From positions 1,164,136 through 1,228,135 of the forward strand of contig JAWPMR010000001.1 in assembly GCA_033344815.1 (NCBI GenBank): a stretch of DNA of 64,000 nucleotides. The letters are read 5' to 3'. Source of the DNA: Paracoccaceae bacterium (GTDB lineage: Bacteria > Pseudomonadota > Alphaproteobacteria > Rhodobacterales > Rhodobacteraceae). The notes under the pieces are model-generated. The model saw only the letters and a program-made list of their open reading frames with translations. It did no database searches and was not told the origin of the DNA. A program made the translations under genes and the position numbers. Below are positions 19,156-28,789 of this stretch, piece after piece; position 1 is the first letter of the stretch, and each line of letters begins with the position of its first letter.

Positions 19156-19762
19156 CCCGCCTTTATGCGTCAATCGGATGCGTCATTTCAAGCATTTGTC
19201 GCGCTGCAGGATTTGGCCACGCGGCGGCACATCCGCTCACGCAGGCAGAGGCAAAAATGGCATTACGAAGACCAAACTCCAATCAGACATTTTCAAAAAG
19301 CCCAAAATACAAAACGGCAATTTTGCGCATGGGCTGTTTTTCAATCCCAAAGTACGCGGGTAAGCATGGCGCCGAACATACTCCGCAGCACGGTGTTAAG
19401 AAAACGCCACATTCCGTCAAAGTCACAGAGCGCACACGGCTGCAACAGACGTTGCTACGACGATCAGAGGAGAGCGACACAGCAATGTCATAGGGCTGAT
19501 CATGACGATAATTTACGTCTGAGAACGCCATCGAAAGCTGCGTTTTCGACTTATGAGTTTGCCTGATCGTTCTGCGCACCAACCACAGCCTCACCTTCGT
19601 GAGCAGGATCGCGTCGCACATAGCCCCATATGATCCCAACATCGATCCGTCTGAGAGACCTCGTGGCACGCAAACCAGCGCGCCTCTGCGAAGGGCTTGC
19701 AGCACATCGCGCACTGGCCTAAGACCTCTGGCACGATCAGACCTGCCTGATGAGGGACCGTA
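19156..19762. other. gene-free stretch upstream of gatB
   Basis: About 600 bp with no frame I can support as coding. Open frames on both strands have atypical, Arg/His/Cys-rich composition. It holds a nested stem-loop with T-runs on both sides (19299-19341) and should contain the gatB promoter. Confidence 0.55.
19299..19341. terminator. nested stem-loop with T-runs on both strands
   Basis: The outer stem is AGCCCA (19299-19304) with TGGGCT (19330-19335). An inner stem CAAAA/TTTTG lies inside it. GTTTTT follows on plus, and TTTTTG on minus. No coding gene obviously ends here on either strand, so it could end an unannotated short RNA or be a relic. Confidence 0.4.
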
Positions 19763-21289
19763 ATGCTTGATTTGACCTATGAAACGCCGACACCAAAGAC
19801 CATTTCAGGCGCAAAGCACGATTGGGAACTAGTGATCGGCATGGAAGTGCATGCACAGGTCTCCTCCAACGCCAAACTGTTTTCCGCCGCCTCAACGAAG
19901 TTCGGCGCAGAGCCCAACAGCAACGTATCCTTTGTCGATGCGGCGATGCCCGGCATGTTGCCCACAATCAATGAATATTGTGTCGAGCAAGCCGTGCGCA
20001 CAGGGCTGGGCCTCAAGGCGCAAATCCATCTGGAAAGCGCCTTTGATCGTAAGAACTATTTCTACCCCGATCTCCCGCAGGGCTATCAGATCTCGCAGCT
20101 TTACCATCCTATTGTGGGCGAGGGCGAAGTTTTGGTCGAAATGGGGGCGGGGGCCGGTGAAAAACCAAGCGCCCGTCTGGTGCGGGTTGAACGCATCCAT
20201 CTGGAACAGGACGCGGGCAAATCCATCCACGACATGGATCCCAACATGTCCTTTGTCGATCTGAACCGCACCGGTGTGGCGTTGATGGAAATCGTCTCGC
20301 GCCCCGACATTCGGGGGCCCGAAGAGGCCGCCGCCTATCTCGCCAAGTTGCGTCAGATCCTGCGATATCTGGGCACCTGCAATGGCGATATGCAATCTGG
20401 CGCGATGCGCGCGGATGTGAACGTGTCGATCTGCCGACCCGGCCAATATGAAAAATATCAGGCGACACAGGATTTCAGCCATTTGGGCACGCGTTGCGAG
20501 ATCAAGAATATGAACTCCATGCGCTTCATTCAGGCGGCCATCGATGTCGAAGCCAAACGCCAGATCGCGATCGTTGAAGCCGGCGGTTCCGTTGATCAGG
20601 AAACCCGTCTCTATGATCCGGACAAGAATGAAACACGCTCGATGCGGTCCAAGGAGGAGGCGCATGATTATCGCTACTTCCCCGATCCTGATCTTTTGCC
20701 ATTGGTGATCGAACAGGCGTGGGTAGATGACATCGGCGCCAATCTGCCCGAACTGCCAGATGCCAAGAAAGCCCGTTTCATGGGTGACTTTGGCCTGTCT
20801 GATTATGATGCATCGGTCCTAACCGCTGATCTGGACTCCGCCGGTTATTTTGAAGCTGTTGCGGCAGGACGCGATGGCAAGATGGCCGCGAACTGGGTGA
20901 TTAACGAGCTTTTTGGACGCCTTAAAAAAGACGATTCTGATATCACAGACAGCCCGGTTTCCCCGGACCAACTGGGTGGCGTTCTTGATCTGATCGCATC
21001 GGATGCAATTTCGGGCAAGATCGCCAAAGAGCTTTTCGAAATTGTCTATACAGAGGGCGGAGATCCCGCCGAGATCGTCGAGGCGCGTGGCATGAAACAG
21101 GTCACAGATACCGGCGCGATTGAGGCCGCTGTAGACGAGATTATTGCTGCCAACCCCGATCAAGTCGCCAAAGCACGCGAAAACCCGAAACTTGCCGGGT
21201 GGTTTGTGGGACAGGTCATGAAAGCTACGGGCGGCAAAGCCAACCCCAAGGCCGTGAATCAGTTGGTGGCGCAAAAACTGAAGGGTTGA
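19763..21289 (+). CDS. gatB: aspartyl/glutamyl-tRNA amidotransferase subunit B
   Basis: 508 residues. GatB carries the kinase/transamidase site that converts Glu-tRNA(Gln) and Asp-tRNA(Asn) to the amidated forms, using ammonia from GatA. It has the family signatures IGMEVHAQV near the N-terminus and [20 protein letters not shown], plus the C-terminal YqeY-like tail domain binding tRNA ([23 protein letters not shown]). gatA and gatC are not adjacent, as in many alphaproteobacteria. Confidence 0.97.
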   Translation: MLDLTYETPTPKTISGAKHDWELVIGMEVHAQVSSNAKLFSAASTKFGAEPNSNVSFVDAAMPGMLPTINEYCVEQAVRTGLGLKAQIHLESAFDRKNYFYPDLPQGYQISQLYHPIVGEGEVLVEMGAGAGEKPSARLVRVERIHLEQDAGKSIHDMDPNMSFVDLNRTGVALMEIVSRPDIRGPEEAAAYLAKLRQILRYLGTCNGDMQSGAMRADVNVSICRPGQYEKYQATQDFSHLGTRCEIKNMNSMRFIQAAIDVEAKRQIAIVEAGGSVDQETRLYDPDKNETRSMRSKEEAHDYRYFPDPDLLPLVIEQAWVDDIGANLPELPDAKKARFMGDFGLSDYDASVLTADLDSAGYFEAVAAGRDGKMAANWVINELFGRLKKDDSDITDSPVSPDQLGGVLDLIASDAISGKIAKELFEIVYTEGGDPAEIVEARGMKQVTDTGAIEAAVDEIIAANPDQVAKARENPKLAGWFVGQVMKATGGKANPKAVNQLVAQKLKG

Positions 21290-21388
21290 ACGCGTAAGCA
21301 CAGACCTGCATTGATCGCGAAAACCGACCGCAGACGGCAAGGGTCAATGCACCAAAGCACCTTGGGCGCGCAAAATTGGAGACGTGGG

Positions 21389-21862
21389 ATGGCAAATTAC
21401 GAATACCGGGTGATCACTGCCCCGACACGCGGTGTGAAAGCCAAAGGCATCAAAACACCAGAGGATCGCTTTTCACACACGCTCGAAGAAGTGATGAACG
21501 AGATGGCGGCAGAGGGTTGGGAGTATCAGCGCGCCGAAACGCTTCCCTCGATAGAAAGGTCCGGGTTGACCTCCTCTGCGACCAACTGGCGCAATGTGTT
21601 GGTTTTTCGTCGCGCGAAAGAAGAAGCGCAGCCGCAACTCGTTTTGGCGGACGGTGCGACGGCGTCAAAAGAGGAAATCGACATCCGGCAGGACCCCGTC
21701 ATTGCTACTCCCCAAACACCCGATGATGATGCCTCGCAAAGTGAAGGTGCGACCAGAATGCTGAGCGACAACGGTGTGGAAGAGCCCAGCGATGTCGCAG
21801 GTATGACAAATTCCTTAAAACAACTCGCAGCAAGCCGAAACACTGAGAAATCAAATGACTAG
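21389..21862 (+). CDS. DUF4177 domain protein with acidic tail
   Basis: 157 residues. The first ~75 match the DUF4177 pattern: YEYRVITAP at the start, then LNEMAAEGWEYQRAETLP-like (here VMNEMAAEGWEYQ) and NVLVFRR. The rest is low-complexity, acidic and probably disordered. Function is unknown. ATG 21389 has a GGAGACG ribosome site; an in-frame start at 21311 adds an atypical segment. Convergent with the BolA-family gene. Confidence 0.75.
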   Translation: MANYEYRVITAPTRGVKAKGIKTPEDRFSHTLEEVMNEMAAEGWEYQRAETLPSIERSGLTSSATNWRNVLVFRRAKEEAQPQLVLADGATASKEEIDIRQDPVIATPQTPDDDASQSEGATRMLSDNGVEEPSDVAGMTNSLKQLAASRNTEKSND

Positions 21863-21871
21863 AAGTCGACC

Positions 21872-22129
21872 TTAAACGTCCAGATCAAGAGAGAGCGCAT
21901 GAATGCGAGCGATCAAATCAGGCCCAAGTGCGGCGTGGACGGCTCGGTGGCGCGCAACCCTGTTCATGCTCTTGAATTGCTCAGCACGGATCGCCACGTT
22001 AAAATGACTTTCACCTCCCTCAGGATATCCTGCATGTCCGCGATGGCTTTCGCTGTCATCGACCACTTCTAGCTCGCGGGGCGCAAATGCATTCCGCAAC
22101 CGATCTTCAATCTCTTGGCGTTTCGACAT
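21872..22129 (-). CDS. BolA family protein
   Basis: 85 residues with the BolA/IbaG pattern: VVDDSESHRGHAG, GGESHFNVAI, and RVARHRAVHAALG. These small proteins partner monothiol glutaredoxins in [2Fe-2S] handling; the histidines in the HRGHAG and RHR segments are the usual ligand candidates. It is divergent from the J-domain gene, with a shared 74-bp promoter region. Confidence 0.92.
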   Translation of the reverse strand: MSKRQEIEDRLRNAFAPRELEVVDDSESHRGHAGYPEGGESHFNVAIRAEQFKSMNRVARHRAVHAALGPDLIARIHALSLDLDV

Positions 22130-22203
22130 TTTTTTGTCTTTGCCCCTTCCCTCTTTTCACACGCAGTCTAAACTAAGCGGCCTCGACTCGTATAGGTGCC
22201 AAT

Positions 22204-22830
22204 ATGCCAAAAAGTGATCCATTCGGATTCGATATGTCCGTCTCTTCCTCCAAGAAGAAAAACCCACGCGGTCGGCGTGGCATGTCCGGGGCGTCCGAAA
22301 CGTCCACGCGGGTGTGTGATCATGACGGGTGTGAGGAGGCCGGGAAATACCGCGCACCGAAAGCGCCGGATGTGTTGGATGATTTCTTCTGGTTCTGTCA
22401 GGCGCATGTGCGCGAATACAATTTGAAGTGGAACTTCTTTGATGGAACTACTGAGGCGGAACTGAACGCGCAGATGTCCAAGGACAAGGTCTGGGAACGC
22501 AATACAAAACCGATGGGGGATCCCGAAGCACGCGCATGGGCCCGTCTGGGCATCGAGGACCCACATCAGGTGCTGGGTGCGAATGCCACGCAAAACCCCG
22601 GCAAGGGACCGCAGGCCGGTCGTCGCCTGCCCCCGACCGAACGCCGCGCGCTTGAAATCCTGGAAGCCAAGGACACCTGGACGAAACCGGAAGTACGCAA
22701 GACCTACAAAGCTCTGATCAAAGTTTTGCACCCGGACATGAATGGCGGAGATCGCAGCCAGGAAGAGCAATTGCAGGAAGTTGTCTGGGCCTGGGATCAG
22801 ATTAAAGGCAGCCGTAATTTCAAGGATTGA
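22204..22830 (+). CDS. J-domain (DnaJ-like) protein
   Basis: 208 residues. The C-terminal ~65 residues are a J-domain: LEAKDTWTKPEVRKTYKALIKVLHPDMNGGD holds the HPD motif that stimulates Hsp70 ATPase. The N-terminal half has CDHDGC and, about 30 residues on, FCQAH, which could form a small zinc site. This arrangement with a terminal J-domain is found in Rhodobacterales proteins of unknown client. Cytosolic. It lies upstream of cobS on the same strand, 123 bp apart. Confidence 0.85.
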   Translation: MPKSDPFGFDMSVSSSKKKNPRGRRGMSGASETSTRVCDHDGCEEAGKYRAPKAPDVLDDFFWFCQAHVREYNLKWNFFDGTTEAELNAQMSKDKVWERNTKPMGDPEARAWARLGIEDPHQVLGANATQNPGKGPQAGRRLPPTERRALEILEAKDTWTKPEVRKTYKALIKVLHPDMNGGDRSQEEQLQEVVWAWDQIKGSRNFKD

Positions 22831-22953
22831 TGGCGCTACGGAATTGCGTCAACTGGACCGCCCTTCCCCTTGCACCTTCGCGATATATGTTGCACCAGAG
22901 GGCCGGGTCAAAACGGCCTCTGATTTCATATTCTTACGATAGGGTGACACCTC

Positions 22954-23940
22954 ATGGCCGACGGCGCACTGGACATCAACACAAAGCCAACCGAAGAAAT
23001 CCACGTCCGCGACGTCTTTGGCATCGATACCGATATGGTTGTCAAAGGCTTCGCTGATCGCAGCGATCGTGTGCCGGAACTGGACACCACCTATAAGTTC
23101 GACCCTGATACGACGCTGGCGATTCTGGCGGGTTTTTCCCACAACCGGCGGGTGATGATTCAAGGCTATCACGGCACGGGGAAATCAACTCACATCGAAC
23201 AGGTCGCCGCGCGGTTGAATTGGCCCACAGTGCGGGTCAACCTCGACAGCCATATTTCCCGGATCGATTTGATTGGCAAGGACGCTATCAAACTGAAAGA
23301 CGGCAAGCAGGTCACAGATTTTCAGGAAGGCATTTTGCCATGGGCGCTGCGCAACCCAACGGCTATTGTGTTTGATGAATATGACGCGGGTCGTGCAGAT
23401 GTGATGTTTGTGATCCAACGCGTTCTGGAAGTGGATGGCAAACTGACTCTTCTCGATCAAAATCAAGTCATTGAGCCACACCCGTTTTTCCGTATTTTTG
23501 CGACGGCGAACACGGTGGGTTTGGGTGATACGACGGGCCTTTATCACGGGACGCAGCAGATCAACCAAGGCCAGATGGACCGTTGGTCACTGGTTGCGAC
23601 GCTGAATTACCTGAGCATTGATGCGGAAACGGCAATCGTTTTGTCCAAAAACCCGCATTACAACACCGAAAAAGGCCGCAAGATCGTCAAGCAGATGGTG
23701 ACCGTTGCGGACCTGACGCGCACGGCCTTCATGAACGGTGATCTGTCGACCGTCATGTCACCGCGTACGGTCATTGCCTGGGCGCAAAACGCTGAGATTT
23801 TCCGCAACGTGGGCTATGCTTTCCGCCTGTCGTTTCTTAACAAATGCGACGAACTGGAACGTCAGACTGTAGCGGAGTTTTACCAGCGTCTGTTTGACGA
23901 GGAACTGCCAGAAAGCGCTGCAAGCGTGAGTTTAGGATAG
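22954..23940 (+). CDS. cobS: cobaltochelatase subunit CobS
   Basis: 328 residues. AAA+ ATPase subunit of the aerobic CobNST cobaltochelatase, which inserts cobalt into hydrogenobyrinic acid a,c-diamide. Walker A is [10 protein letters not shown], Walker B is [11 protein letters not shown], and sensor/arginine elements follow ([18 protein letters not shown]). The length matches CobS. It is followed by a racemase-like gene and then cobT, all in one direction with 4-nt spacing or overlap, so they form one operon. The large subunit cobN is not in the window. Confidence 0.96.
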   Translation: MADGALDINTKPTEEIHVRDVFGIDTDMVVKGFADRSDRVPELDTTYKFDPDTTLAILAGFSHNRRVMIQGYHGTGKSTHIEQVAARLNWPTVRVNLDSHISRIDLIGKDAIKLKDGKQVTDFQEGILPWALRNPTAIVFDEYDAGRADVMFVIQRVLEVDGKLTLLDQNQVIEPHPFFRIFATANTVGLGDTTGLYHGTQQINQGQMDRWSLVATLNYLSIDAETAIVLSKNPHYNTEKGRKIVKQMVTVADLTRTAFMNGDLSTVMSPRTVIAWAQNAEIFRNVGYAFRLSFLNKCDELERQTVAEFYQRLFDEELPESAASVSLG

Positions 23941-23944
23941 GCAC

Positions 23945-24652
23945 ATGCACATCGGGTTGATCGGCGGTATCGGCCCAGCAGCCACGGTGGTTTATTACCA
24001 GCGGCTGACTGCGTTGATGCGGGAACGCAAAAAGAAACTGGAACTAACGATCGTTCACGCGAGCGCCGATGAGCTTGTCGCCAACAATTTGTCAGATAAT
24101 CGGGCAGCACAAGCATCGACATACGCCGACTTGATTGGCCGTCTGAAAGCTGCTGGCGCCGAGTGTGCCGCCATAACTTCGTTAGGCGGGCACTTCTGCT
24201 ATAAGGAAACGGAAGAGATCAGCTCCTTACCACTGGTGAGCGGTGTTGCGCCACTGGATAGCTATTTCAAAGCGCAAGGTATGCGCTCTGTTGGTTTACT
24301 GGGCACGGGCGTCGTCATGCGCACCGGGCTTTATGGTCAATTGACGCATACCCGCGCCGTTGCACCCGACAGAAGTCTGGATCTTGTGGCCAGCACGTAT
24401 CTCGACATGGCGTTGCGCGGTGCCTGCACGGATGCGGACCGCTCGTTTTTTTTCGAGACCGGTCAACGTATGATCGAGGAACAAGGCGTGGATGCCATCG
24501 TTCTTGCAGGTACGGACCTGGGACTGGCATTTGACGGATACGATCCGGGCTTTAAAGTGGTCGATGCGCTGGATGCGCATATTGTGCTTCTGGCAGATTT
24601 GGCGGAGGGCAAAGCGACGGTGCCGCAAGCGGTGAAAGGCAAAGAGATATGA
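23945..24652 (+). CDS. aspartate/glutamate racemase-superfamily protein lacking both catalytic cysteines
   Basis: 235 residues with the fold signatures [19 protein letters not shown] at the N-terminus and [17 protein letters not shown] in the middle. Active racemases use two cysteines, in CNTAH and GCTE motifs. Here these read TSLGGH (Ser79 where Cys is expected) and AGTD (Gly189 where Cys is expected). It is therefore unlikely to racemise amino acids by the usual two-base route. A nearby Cys85 might act in another reaction. It is sandwiched between cobS and cobT and overlaps cobT by ATGA, so it is co-translated with the chelatase. Confidence 0.8.
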   Translation: MHIGLIGGIGPAATVVYYQRLTALMRERKKKLELTIVHASADELVANNLSDNRAAQASTYADLIGRLKAAGAECAAITSLGGHFCYKETEEISSLPLVSGVAPLDSYFKAQGMRSVGLLGTGVVMRTGLYGQLTHTRAVAPDRSLDLVASTYLDMALRGACTDADRSFFFETGQRMIEEQGVDAIVLAGTDLGLAFDGYDPGFKVVDALDAHIVLLADLAEGKATVPQAVKGKEI

Positions 24653-26526
24653 GCAAACCCTCTGACAACCCCGCTGACGCATTCAAAAAGGCGCTTTCCG
24701 AGGCGACCAAAGTCATGGCGCATGACCCGGAGCTGACCGTATCTTATTCAGTAGATCCTGCGGGTATGTCCGGCGATTCCATGCGTTTGCCGCAAGTCAG
24801 CCGACGCATGACACGTGACGAGGTGATGTTGGCGCGGGGCACGGCGGATGCCTTGGCGCTGAACCGGCGCTATCACAATGGGCAGACCCACTCCAAGTAC
24901 CAGCCACAGGGCGAGATGGCGCGCGACCTTTATGAGGCCATGGAAACCGCGCGCTGCGAGGCGATGGGCGCGCGGGACATGCCCGGTACGGCAGGCAACA
25001 TTGACGCCAAGATCGCCCATGAGGCGATGCGCAAGGGTTATGATCAAGTCAGTCAAGCCTCGGATGCGCCATTGGCCACGGCCGCCGGTTATTTGATCCG
25101 GCATCTGGCGACAGGGCGCGCATTGCCGTCCGGTGCGCAGAACGTGATGGAGTTGTGGCGCGGGTTCATTGAGGATCAATGCGGCGGTACGCTGGAAAAC
25201 CTTGATGATACGCTCAGCGATCAGGCGACATTTGCCAAACTGGCACGTCAATTGATTTCTGATCTGGGATATGGCGATCAGTTGGGCGATGACCCCGATC
25301 AGTTTGACGAGGATCAGGAAGACGAGGCCGAAGAGGGCGCGGACGAGCAGGACGATCCCGACAGCACCGGTCAGGATGATCAGGACGACGAGGAATCCGA
25401 GGGCTCCCCCGAGCAGTCGCAGGAAGAGCAGCAGGACGCGGCACAAGCTCAGGTCTCCATGGACGACATGGCGGATCAGGAGATGGGCGAGGAAGCGGAG
25501 ATGCCGGATGGGGAGGCCCCGATGGAGCCACCTGCCCCGCCCCAAGCCTCCGATGCAGACCCCAATTACCTTGTGTACATGAGCGATCATGACGAGGAAA
25601 TCGGTGCGGAGGACCTTGCCGATCCCATTGAGTTGGAACGCCTGCGCGCCTATTTGGATCAACAGTTGGAGCCTTTGAAGGGCGCGGTCAGCCGGTTGGC
25701 GAACAAGCTGCAACGCCGCCTTCAGGCGCAACAAAACCGATCCTGGGAATTTGACCTCGAAGAAGGCATGCTGGACGCCGGGCGTTTGGCGCGCGTTGTG
25801 GCCAACCCGACAACACCGCTTTCTTTCAAGGTCGAAAAGGACACTGAGTTTCGCGACACAGTCGTGACTTTGCTGCTGGATAATTCCGGCTCCATGCGCG
25901 GCCGGCCCATTTCGATTGCCGCAATATGCGCGGACGTTCTGGCGCGCACGCTGGAGCGGTGCAATGTGAAGGTCGAGATCCTTGGCTTTACCACGCGGGC
26001 CTGGAAGGGTGGTCAGGCGCGCGAGGCATGGCTGAATGATGGGCGGCCACAACAGCCCGGGCGTCTGAACGATCTGCGCCACATCATCTATAAATCAGCC
26101 GACGCCCCGTGGCGCCGGACGCGCCCTAATCTGGGCCTGATGATGAAAGAAGGCCTGCTCAAGGAAAACATTGATGGCGAAGCCCTGGAATGGGCGCATC
26201 GCCGCATGCTGATGCGCCATGAGGCGCGCAAAATCCTGATGGTGATTTCTGATGGCGCGCCCGTGGATGACAGCACGCTGTCGGTGAATCCGGCCAATTA
26301 TTTGGAAAAACACTTGCGCGATGTGATCGCCATGGTCGAAAAACGCCGCGCTGTGGAATTGCTGGCGATCGGGATCGGGCATGATGTGACGCGGTACTAT
26401 GACCGCGCGGTGACGATCACCGATGTGGATCAGCTGGCTGGCGCTATGACCGAACAACTCGCCGCACTCTTTGACAATGATCCTCGCGCGCGGGCCCGTG
26501 TGATGGGCATGAAACGCGCGGGGTAA
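24649..26526 (+). CDS. cobT: cobaltochelatase subunit CobT
   Basis: 625 residues. VWA-domain partner of CobS. The domain order is an N-terminal helical domain, a very acidic low-complexity linker at about residues 215-300, then a C-terminal von Willebrand A domain. The MIDAS metal motif DNSGS starts at about residue 411 ([11 protein letters not shown]). The CobS/CobT rings power the CobN chelatase in B12 synthesis. The start overlaps the racemase-like stop. Confidence 0.96.
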   Translation: MSKPSDNPADAFKKALSEATKVMAHDPELTVSYSVDPAGMSGDSMRLPQVSRRMTRDEVMLARGTADALALNRRYHNGQTHSKYQPQGEMARDLYEAMETARCEAMGARDMPGTAGNIDAKIAHEAMRKGYDQVSQASDAPLATAAGYLIRHLATGRALPSGAQNVMELWRGFIEDQCGGTLENLDDTLSDQATFAKLARQLISDLGYGDQLGDDPDQFDEDQEDEAEEGADEQDDPDSTGQDDQDDEESEGSPEQSQEEQQDAAQAQVSMDDMADQEMGEEAEMPDGEAPMEPPAPPQASDADPNYLVYMSDHDEEIGAEDLADPIELERLRAYLDQQLEPLKGAVSRLANKLQRRLQAQQNRSWEFDLEEGMLDAGRLARVVANPTTPLSFKVEKDTEFRDTVVTLLLDNSGSMRGRPISIAAICADVLARTLERCNVKVEILGFTTRAWKGGQAREAWLNDGRPQQPGRLNDLRHIIYKSADAPWRRTRPNLGLMMKEGLLKENIDGEALEWAHRRMLMRHEARKILMVISDGAPVDDSTLSVNPANYLEKHLRDVIAMVEKRRAVELLAIGIGHDVTRYYDRAVTITDVDQLAGAMTEQLAALFDNDPRARARVMGMKRAG

Positions 26527-26575
26527 TGCATTCCAGACGTTGGGTTTTGATGAATACAAAAAGGGCGCACGATCT

Positions 26576-28366
26576 ATGTTTCAATCCTTTGAGGTAACGG
26601 CGCGCCCCGAACAGGGCCCACCCCGATTGGCTGCTTTGCGTGATGAACTGGCCAAAGATGGATTGGACGGTTTTCTGATCCCACGCGCGGATGCGCATCA
26701 GGGTGAATATGTAGCACCGCGCGATGAACGCCTCGCCTGGTTGACCGGATTTACCGGCTCCGCCGGTTTTTGTGCCGCGCTCAAAGACATCGCAGGCGTA
26801 TTCATCGACGGGCGCTATCGCACGCAGGTCAAGGCACAGGTTGCCGCTGATTACACGCCGGTCCCATGGCCGGATGTGTCGCTGGCCGCATGGCTGGAAG
26901 AAAAACTGCCCAATGGCGGGCTGGTTGGCTTTGACCCGTGGCTGCACAGTGCAGGTCAGATCGAAACCCTTGAAAAAACTCTTTCAAAGACCGGCATTTC
27001 CATGCGTCCGCATGCCAATCTGGTGGATCGCATCTGGGCGGATCAGCCTGACACACCGATGGCCCCAGCAAAGGTGCATCCGCTTGAATTTGCAGGCGAA
27101 AGCCACGCAGACAAACGCGCACGCCTAGCGCAGGAATTGCGTGATGATGGACATAAGGCCGCGCTGATCACGCTGCCGGATTCACTTTGCTGGCTGCTCA
27201 ACATCAGAGGGGCAGACATTCCGCGCAACCCGATTGCACAGGGCTTCGCCATCTTGCATGACACCGGCGCCGTGGATCTGTTCATGGACACACAAAAGCT
27301 GACAGAAGTGCGGGACCATCTTGGTCCAGATGTGACGGTATATGCCCCGGATGATCTGGTGAGTGCGGTCAAGGACCTTGCAGGTCCAGTGCGCGTGGAC
27401 AAAGGTACTGTCCCCTTCCTCCTCTCGGAAACACTTGCGAACCGGGCGGCGTTTGACGGAGACCCGTGTGCCTTGCCAAAAGCACGCAAGAACGCCGCGG
27501 AAATCGAAGGGGCTGCCGCAGCGCATCTACGCGACGGTGCAGCCGTCGTGGAACTTTTGACATGGCTTGATGCTCAACCCGTAGGCAGCCTGCATGAAAC
27601 GCATGTCGTTTCAAAGCTTGAAGCCTTCAGGCGCAACGATAATGCGCTTCAGGACATCAGTTTTGAAACCATCGCTGGGACCGGCCCCAACGGCGCGATC
27701 ATGCATTATCGCGTAAGTGAGGAAACCGACAGCCCGCTGCAGGAGGGACAATTGATCGTGCTCGACAGTGGCGGTCAATATCTGGACGGTACGACGGACA
27801 TTACCCGCACCATTGCCATCGGCGCGCCGCCACAGGAGGCGGCTGAGGCATTTACCCGCGTGTTGCAAGGCATGATCGCGATGAGTCGCCTGCGCTGGCC
27901 ACAAGGTCTTGCCGGGCGTGATATCGAAGCCGTCGGGCGCATGCCGCTTTGGCTCGCCGGACAGGATTTCGATCATGGGTTGGGACACGGGGTCGGCGCG
28001 TATCTGAGCGTACATGAAGGACCACAAAGGCTCAGCCGGATCAGCCATGTCCCGTTTGAGGCCGGAATGATCCTGTCAAACGAGCCGGGCTATTACCGCG
28101 AAGGGGCCTTTGGCATTCGCATTGAAAACCTGATTGTGGCGCAGGACGCCCCGGATCTGCCCGGCGGAGACACGCATCGCAAAATGCTCAACTGGCGCAC
28201 GCTGACCTTTGCCCCCATTGACCGCCGTTTGATCGTAGTTGCCATGCTGACCTCACCTGAACGCGATTGGCTGAATGCCTATCACGCTGAGGTTGCAGAA
28301 AAAATCACTCCGCGCCTATCCCCCGCCGCCAAAACATGGTTGGATGCGGCGACCGCGCCGATCTGA
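26576..28366 (+). CDS. Xaa-Pro aminopeptidase (M24B)
   Basis: 596 residues with two N-terminal creatinase-like domains and a C-terminal pita-bread domain. The dimetal ligands are visible in order: LDSGGQYLDGTTDITRT (two Asp), GHGVGAYLSVHE (His), NEPGYY (Glu) and IRIENL (Glu). It removes an N-terminal residue preceding proline. The length fits the large, APP1-like class. ATG 26576 is used; a TTG at 26540 is the alternative. It is in the same direction as cobT, 50 bp downstream. Confidence 0.92.
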   Translation: MFQSFEVTARPEQGPPRLAALRDELAKDGLDGFLIPRADAHQGEYVAPRDERLAWLTGFTGSAGFCAALKDIAGVFIDGRYRTQVKAQVAADYTPVPWPDVSLAAWLEEKLPNGGLVGFDPWLHSAGQIETLEKTLSKTGISMRPHANLVDRIWADQPDTPMAPAKVHPLEFAGESHADKRARLAQELRDDGHKAALITLPDSLCWLLNIRGADIPRNPIAQGFAILHDTGAVDLFMDTQKLTEVRDHLGPDVTVYAPDDLVSAVKDLAGPVRVDKGTVPFLLSETLANRAAFDGDPCALPKARKNAAEIEGAAAAHLRDGAAVVELLTWLDAQPVGSLHETHVVSKLEAFRRNDNALQDISFETIAGTGPNGAIMHYRVSEETDSPLQEGQLIVLDSGGQYLDGTTDITRTIAIGAPPQEAAEAFTRVLQGMIAMSRLRWPQGLAGRDIEAVGRMPLWLAGQDFDHGLGHGVGAYLSVHEGPQRLSRISHVPFEAGMILSNEPGYYREGAFGIRIENLIVAQDAPDLPGGDTHRKMLNWRTLTFAPIDRRLIVVAMLTSPERDWLNAYHAEVAEKITPRLSPAAKTWLDAATAPI

Positions 28367-28440
28367 CCCCTTTTGGGCGTCATGAATATGTTACCAAACA
28401 TGCGCAGAGAGAATGAAACGTCATAGGGGAGACGCTTGTC

Positions 28441-28785
28441 ATGGCTGACCACATCACAATTCGCAAAGCCGATGGGACATGGAGCGTGCGCGCTGGTGGT
28501 GCCGTGTTGGGCGAAAGCGCGGCTGCGCTGGAGTTGATCGAAGGAGACTACCCGCCGGTAATCTATTTCCCGCGTGGTGACATCGCCATGGCGTTTCTGG
28601 ACCGCACCGATAAATCCACCCATTGCCCGCATAAAGGTGATGCCAATTACTTTTCGGTCGTCACAAAGAGCACAACACTGGCGAATGTGGTCTGGTCCTA
28701 TGAAGCCCCGAAAGAAGCTGTTGCGCGGATCAAGGATCATCTGGCTTTCTACAGCAATGGCGATGTGACCGTCGAACAGATTTAG
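28441..28785 (+). CDS. DUF427 domain protein
   Basis: 114 residues covering a single DUF427 domain, a small beta-tent fold. Diagnostic stretches are PPVIYFPRGDIAM, THCPHKGDANYFSV and NVVWSYEAP. The family has no proven function. It sits alone between the aminopeptidase gene and the convergent clc gene, 4 bp away. Confidence 0.88.
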   Translation: MADHITIRKADGTWSVRAGGAVLGESAAALELIEGDYPPVIYFPRGDIAMAFLDRTDKSTHCPHKGDANYFSVVTKSTTLANVVWSYEAPKEAVARIKDHLAFYSNGDVTVEQI

Positions 28786-28789
28786 CGCG

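Noticed and set aside
19283-19714. 143-residue minus-strand frame upstream of gatB
   Set aside because: No ribosome site, many cysteines and arginines, no recognisable motif, and it runs through the T-rich stem-loop.
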